DNA from: Pseudalkalibacillus sp051842935 | Lineage (GTDB): Bacteria; Bacillota; Bacilli; Bacillales; Fictibacillaceae | Assembly (NCBI RefSeq): GCF_051842935.1 | Contig: NZ_JBPXRR010000001.1 | Span: forward strand, 1,674,001 to 1,738,000 | Length of the DNA stretch: 64,000 nt | Direction of reading: 5' to 3' | In this document: piece after piece, positions 60,482-64,000 of the stretch | Numbering within the stretch: position 1 is the stretch's first letter | How the letters are laid out: each line of letters opens with the position of its first letter | Made by a program: the position numbers and the translations under genes | Notes under the pieces: generated by a model | Told to the model about the DNA's origin: nothing | What the model saw: only the letters and a program-made list of their open reading frames with translations | The model's database searches: none

Positions 60482-61304
60482 CGTCATTTTTATAAGATTC
60501 ATGTGCTTCCTTCACGACCGATTCCGGCTTTCCGGTCCATATGATGGAAGCCTCCTCATTCAACTGAGGTTTTTCCAAGTGTAAAAGGAACTCGATGTTC
60601 CCTTCACCACCTCTTATCGGTGAATGTGTACAATTCAAAATGTTATAGCCTGTTTGGTGACTGAATTCAATGATCTTCTCGAGTACAGACTGGTGAACTT
60701 TTTTATCACGAATGATGCCCTTCTTACCGACTTCCTCACGGCCTGCTTCAAATTGTGGTTTCACTAGGGCGATGACTTGTCCGCCGTGAACCAAAATTTC
60801 TTTCAGGACAGGTAAAATCAGTTTCAAGGAAATGAAGGATACGTCAATCGTCGCTACCTGTGGAAGACCTTTGTCAAAGTCTTCAGGCTTGGAGTAACGA
60901 AAATTGGTCCGTTCCATCACTTTTACGCGTTCATCATTCCGGAGTTTCCAGGCTAGCTGGTTGTAGCCGACATCGAGTGCATAAACGAATTGAACACCAT
61001 TCTGAAGGGCACAATCGGTGAATCCTCCTGTAGAGGATCCGATGTCGATCATGATCTTCTCATTTACATCAAAATCAAATGATTTCAACGCCTTCTCTAA
61101 TTTCAAGCCGCCCCGACTGACATAAGGAATCGGATTCCCTTTCAGTTCAATCGGAATTGTAATATCCACTTTCTGACCAGGCTTGTCCATGCGTTCGTGT
61201 TCTGAGAAGACAAGCCCTGCCATTATTGCTCGCTTGGCTTTCTCCCTCGTTTCGATCAACCCGCGATCGACGAGGAGAATATCAAGCCGTTCTTTCTTTT
61301 TCAT
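60474..61304 (-). CDS. yqxC: TlyA-family rRNA methyltransferase-like protein (YqxC)
   Basis: A 276-residue protein with an N-terminal S4 RNA-binding domain (ERLDILLVDRGLIETREKAK) and an FtsJ-type methyltransferase domain whose SAM motif is IDIGSSTGGFTDCALQ near residues 87-102. TlyA proteins 2'-O-methylate rRNA and were long annotated as hemolysins. Two bases separate it from dxs. Confidence 0.92.
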   Translation of the reverse strand: MKKKERLDILLVDRGLIETREKAKRAIMAGLVFSEHERMDKPGQKVDITIPIELKGNPIPYVSRGGLKLEKALKSFDFDVNEKIMIDIGSSTGGFTDCALQNGVQFVYALDVGYNQLAWKLRNDERVKVMERTNFRYSKPEDFDKGLPQVATIDVSFISLKLILPVLKEILVHGGQVIALVKPQFEAGREEVGKKGIIRDKKVHQSVLEKIIEFSHQTGYNILNCTHSPIRGGEGNIEFLLHLEKPQLNEEASIIWTGKPESVVKEAHESYKNDER

Positions 61305-61306
61305 AA

Positions 61307-63199
61307 TCAGTAAGCCCTCTGTTGTTTCTTCGGAATCATTTCAAATACGCGTTCCACGACTCCCTCAGGAGTGAGGTTGATTTCTTCAAGAAGCTTAGAG
61401 ACACTTCCATGCTCGATGAAACGGTCTGGAATACCCATCCGATCGATGACCGCATCATGTATTCCCATGTCATGGACAAACTCAAGTACGGCACTTCCAA
61501 ATCCACCTTGAAGGATACCTTCCTCCATCGTCAAAATCGGAATTCGCTTCGTGACGAGTTCAGTAATCATACCGTTATCAAGAGGTTTGATCGAACGTGC
61601 ATTAATGACACTTGCGGAAACGCCTTGCGATTTCAGATGTTCAGCAGCCTGCATAGCGACTGGAATCATTGTCCCGACTGCAAGGATCGCAATGTCTTTT
61701 CCTTCTTTCAAAACTTCCCATGTGCCGATTTCAATCTTCTTGAGTTTTTCATCCATCGGAATGCCAAGACCTGTACCTCTTGGGAAACGGACGGCAATCG
61801 GTCCAGCGTCATATTCAGTAGCTGTATAAACCATATGCTGCAATTCGTTTTCATCTTTCGGGTTCAAAACGACCATATTCGGTAAGTGTCGCAAGAAAGC
61901 GATATCGAATACGCCTTGATGCGTTTCACCATCAGAACCAACCAATCCAGAACGGTCTACAGTGAAAACAACATTCAGGTTCTGTCGGCAAACATCATGA
62001 ACAAGTTGATCGTATGCCCGTTGGAGGAATGTTGAATAGATGGAAAGCACAGGCTTCATGTCTTGAGTGGCAAGTCCTGCTGCCATCGTTGTTGCATGCT
62101 GTTCCGCAATTCCTACGTCATACAAACGATCCGGGAACTCTTCTCCGAATGCTTCTAGTTTCGATCCTACCGTCATTGCTGGTGTGAGAACGACTAGACG
62201 CTCATCTTTCCGTGCAACCGTACGTAACGTCTCACTGACCACTTTGCTGTAACTAGGTCCAGCAACAGTAGGCTTGATGAAGTCCCCTGATTCGATTTTA
62301 TAAGGGCCAGGTCCATGCCATGTACCGATTGCATCGGTTTCAGCAGGCTTGTATCCTTTTCCTTTTTGGGTAAGAACGTGTACGAGGACAGGTCCTTTTG
62401 TCTTTTTCGCATATTTGATGTTTTCCGTAAGATCATCAATACTGTGTCCATCTACAGGTCCAAGATATGTGAATCCTAATTCCTCGAAAAAGATTCCGGA
62501 CACAAGCAAGTACTTCAAGCAATCTTTCAATCGTTCAGCCGTCGAAGCCAATCGGCCTCCTGCAGGCACTTTCTTCAATAACGATTCGAATTCTTCTTTG
62601 ACGCGTTTGTATTTACCAGCGGTGCGCAGACGTCCCAATACATTGTGTAGCGCACCGACATTCGGCGCGATGGACATTTCATTGTCGTTCAAAATGACAA
62701 TAAGATCTTTCTGTTCATGTCCGATATGGTTCAATGCTTCAAGCGCCATTCCACCGGTCAACGCGCCATCGCCGATGATTGCAACGACCTCGTCATCCGT
62801 CCCTTTCAGATCACGTGCTGTCGCCATACCCATGGCAGCAGAAAGTGAAGTGGAACTGTGTCCTGTCTCCCAGACGTCATGTTCACTTTCAGACATTTTA
62901 GGGAATCCACATAGACCTTTGTATTGTTTTAATGTATCGAACTTGTCTGCTCGACCCGTCAAAATTTTGTGTACGTATGCTTGATGTCCTACATCCCAAA
63001 TGAACTTGTCTTTCGGGCTTTCGAATAATTTATGTAGAACCAACGTTAATTCAACCACGCCTAAATTCGGCCCGAGATGTCCACCTGTTTTTGAAATTTT
63101 CTCAATTAAAAAAGTACGGATTTCAGCAGCCAGTTCTTCTAGCTGGTCAACATCCAGTTGTTGTAGAAATTTAGGGTCCTTGATTGATTCCAAATCCAT
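61307..63199 (-). CDS. dxs: 1-deoxy-D-xylulose-5-phosphate synthase
   Basis: A 630-residue thiamine diphosphate enzyme joining pyruvate and glyceraldehyde-3-phosphate in the first step of the MEP isoprenoid route. ThDP-binding GDGALTGGMALEALNHIG near residues 150-167 with the NDNEMSIAPNVG continuation, the catalytic Glu in DVGIAEQHATTMAAGLA near 366-382, and DRSGLVGSDGETHQG. GAGGATGTTCC precedes the ATG. Confidence 0.97.
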   Translation of the reverse strand: MDLESIKDPKFLQQLDVDQLEELAAEIRTFLIEKISKTGGHLGPNLGVVELTLVLHKLFESPKDKFIWDVGHQAYVHKILTGRADKFDTLKQYKGLCGFPKMSESEHDVWETGHSSTSLSAAMGMATARDLKGTDDEVVAIIGDGALTGGMALEALNHIGHEQKDLIVILNDNEMSIAPNVGALHNVLGRLRTAGKYKRVKEEFESLLKKVPAGGRLASTAERLKDCLKYLLVSGIFFEELGFTYLGPVDGHSIDDLTENIKYAKKTKGPVLVHVLTQKGKGYKPAETDAIGTWHGPGPYKIESGDFIKPTVAGPSYSKVVSETLRTVARKDERLVVLTPAMTVGSKLEAFGEEFPDRLYDVGIAEQHATTMAAGLATQDMKPVLSIYSTFLQRAYDQLVHDVCRQNLNVVFTVDRSGLVGSDGETHQGVFDIAFLRHLPNMVVLNPKDENELQHMVYTATEYDAGPIAVRFPRGTGLGIPMDEKLKKIEIGTWEVLKEGKDIAILAVGTMIPVAMQAAEHLKSQGVSASVINARSIKPLDNGMITELVTKRIPILTMEEGILQGGFGSAVLEFVHDMGIHDAVIDRMGIPDRFIEHGSVSKLLEEINLTPEGVVERVFEMIPKKQQRAY

Positions 63200-63208
63200 G
63201 GAACATCC

Positions 63209-63826
63209 TCACTTTCCTTTCGTATTGCGCTTTAACTTGTTTGAAGCGGGTTGTTGAGGAACAAATTTCTTTAACTTTAATCTTTCCTCAAAGAAGTAGA
63301 TTAATCTCCCGACCTGAAAAATGATGGAAGTAGAAAAATGTATGGCAAATGATTTGCCGAGAGCTTTCCCGCCAACAGTAAGTGCAGCTACTACACTTGT
63401 GAACACAATCGAAACGGTATATTGAAATGCGGAGGCATCATCTCCGCCAAATGTTCGTGCAAGTTGTACGATGACCGCAGCGGATGCAGTCCCGCTAATT
63501 ATACCAGAAATATCCCCGATCACGTCATTACAAAAGCTTGCCACACGGTCGGCATTCCGACAGATCGTAATCGATTGTCGTGAGCCATTGATCTTTTCTG
63601 AGGCCATAGCATGGAATGGTACTTCATCTGCTGCAGTTGCTGCAACCCCTATAATATCAAATACAATACCGATAAGCACGATTAAAAATACAATCATAAC
63701 TCCGATCGCCCATACGACACCTTCGATGAGCAATGTTGAGACAATTGAAAAAATAGCCGCTAACACTAGCGTGATAACGGCAATTCCAGAACTCCATTTT
63801 AATGATTTCGTTAGAACTTTATTCAT
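63209..63826 (-). CDS. membrane protein resembling the DUF21/CNNM transmembrane half
   Basis: A 205-residue protein with four hydrophobic spans (near 12-34, 38-60, 98-120 and 130-152). IVFDIIGVAATAADEVPFHA and the ICRNADRVASFCNDVIGDIS stretch recall DUF21/CorB-type proteins, but the CBS domains are missing. It lies nine bases upstream of dxs and is probably co-transcribed. AAGGAG precedes the ATG. Role unknown; metal transport is only a guess. Confidence 0.65.
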   Translation of the reverse strand: MNKVLTKSLKWSSGIAVITLVLAAIFSIVSTLLIEGVVWAIGVMIVFLIVLIGIVFDIIGVAATAADEVPFHAMASEKINGSRQSITICRNADRVASFCNDVIGDISGIISGTASAAVIVQLARTFGGDDASAFQYTVSIVFTSVVAALTVGGKALGKSFAIHFSTSIIFQVGRLIYFFEERLKLKKFVPQQPASNKLKRNTKGK

Positions 63827-63937
63827 GTATGCTCCTTAATCCCTCAAACAGCCGCTCTAGTCCCTTACCCTAAGTCCGGTAGTTGGTAACCAGATGGACG
63901 GCAACTAATTTTTTTGATGATATAACATCATATAATA

Positions 63938-63988
63938 AAAGTGTTCAAAAGGTTGATGGATTGTCCATCTCTTTTGAACATTTTATTG
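63938..63988. terminator. hairpin terminator near the window end
   Basis: TGTTCAAAAG (63942-63951) pairs with CTTTTGAACA (63971-63980), and GATGG pairs with CCATC inside. T-rich tails occur on both strands, so it probably ends the next minus-strand gene, which lies beyond the window. Nothing else is seen between 63827 and 64000. Confidence 0.7.
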
Positions 63989-64000
63989 GATATGTATGGT

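Noticed and set aside
60311..60502. N-terminal extension of the arginine repressor
   Set aside because: The open frame runs through the terminator of yqxC and the argR promoter region; ATG 60310 with GGAGTG gives the normal family length.
62349..62984. A 211-codon + strand open frame
   Set aside because: Antisense to dxs, with no family resemblance.

Overview
The window looks like chromosome from a spore-forming member of the Bacillaceae, probably salt- or alkali-tolerant. The evidence is gene content and order close to the Bacillus subtilis yqi/yqj region: yqjP-yqjQ, dinB, yqjE-yqjD, yqjA, brxB (yqiW), the full bkd operon with bkdR and yqzF, then spo0A, spoIVB, recN, argR, yqxC and dxs. Sporulation genes, sigma-B, sigma-H and sigma-54 type promoters, Spo0A and Zur type sites and strong AGGAGG ribosome sites all fit low-GC Gram-positive bacteria. 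I name no species.

Layout. 0.1-13 kb: a betaine-type transporter with a sigma-B-like promoter; small membrane proteins and a hydrolase; an acetyltransferase-TetR-MFS efflux operon with a candidate operator; yqjQ-yqjP with a FadR-like box; plsY; a RocB-type peptidase; a glycerophosphodiesterase; and namA. 13-18.6 kb: a MoxR ATPase/DUF58/membrane-protein operon overlapping dinB, a short sigma-factor-region-like protein and an Hpr-like MarR regulator. 18.8-24.1 kb: a propionyl-CoA to succinyl-CoA operon containing a split methylmalonyl-CoA mutase whose B12 domain is fused to the epimerase, with carboxyltransferase and peptidase genes downstream. 24.2-26.7 kb: prli42, an L,D-transpeptidase, yqjA, tRNA-Arg(UCG) and brxB.

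26.7-44.5 kb is an accessory block lying between brxB and bkdB, which are close together in B. subtilis as I recall it. It starts with a repeat-filled intergenic region. It carries a Zur-type zinc-binding lipoprotein, an HxlR/VOC pair, GNAT, methyltransferase and isochorismatase genes, a coat-protein-like gene next to a HipA-like kinase, a YozG/YoaS-like pair, and many small membrane proteins and single-gene enzymes in noticeably AT-rich DNA.

44.5-54.8 kb is the branched-chain keto acid operon (ptb-bcd-buk-lpdV-bkdAA-bkdAB-bkdB) behind a clear -24/-12 promoter and a nested palindrome, with its activator bkdR upstream. It feeds branched acyl-CoA to fatty acid synthesis or energy generation; the propionyl-CoA arising from valine and isoleucine breakdown could enter the methylmalonyl-CoA operon at 19-24 kb. 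54.9-64 kb is the conserved sporulation and isoprenoid core.

Unusual signals: two clusters of one 52-bp palindromic repeat (five units), a separate 21-bp degenerate tandem repeat, the B12-epimerase fusion, and the coat-like/HipA-kinase pair. No phage, insertion sequence or CRISPR array was found. All motif calls were made by eye from remembered consensus sequences.
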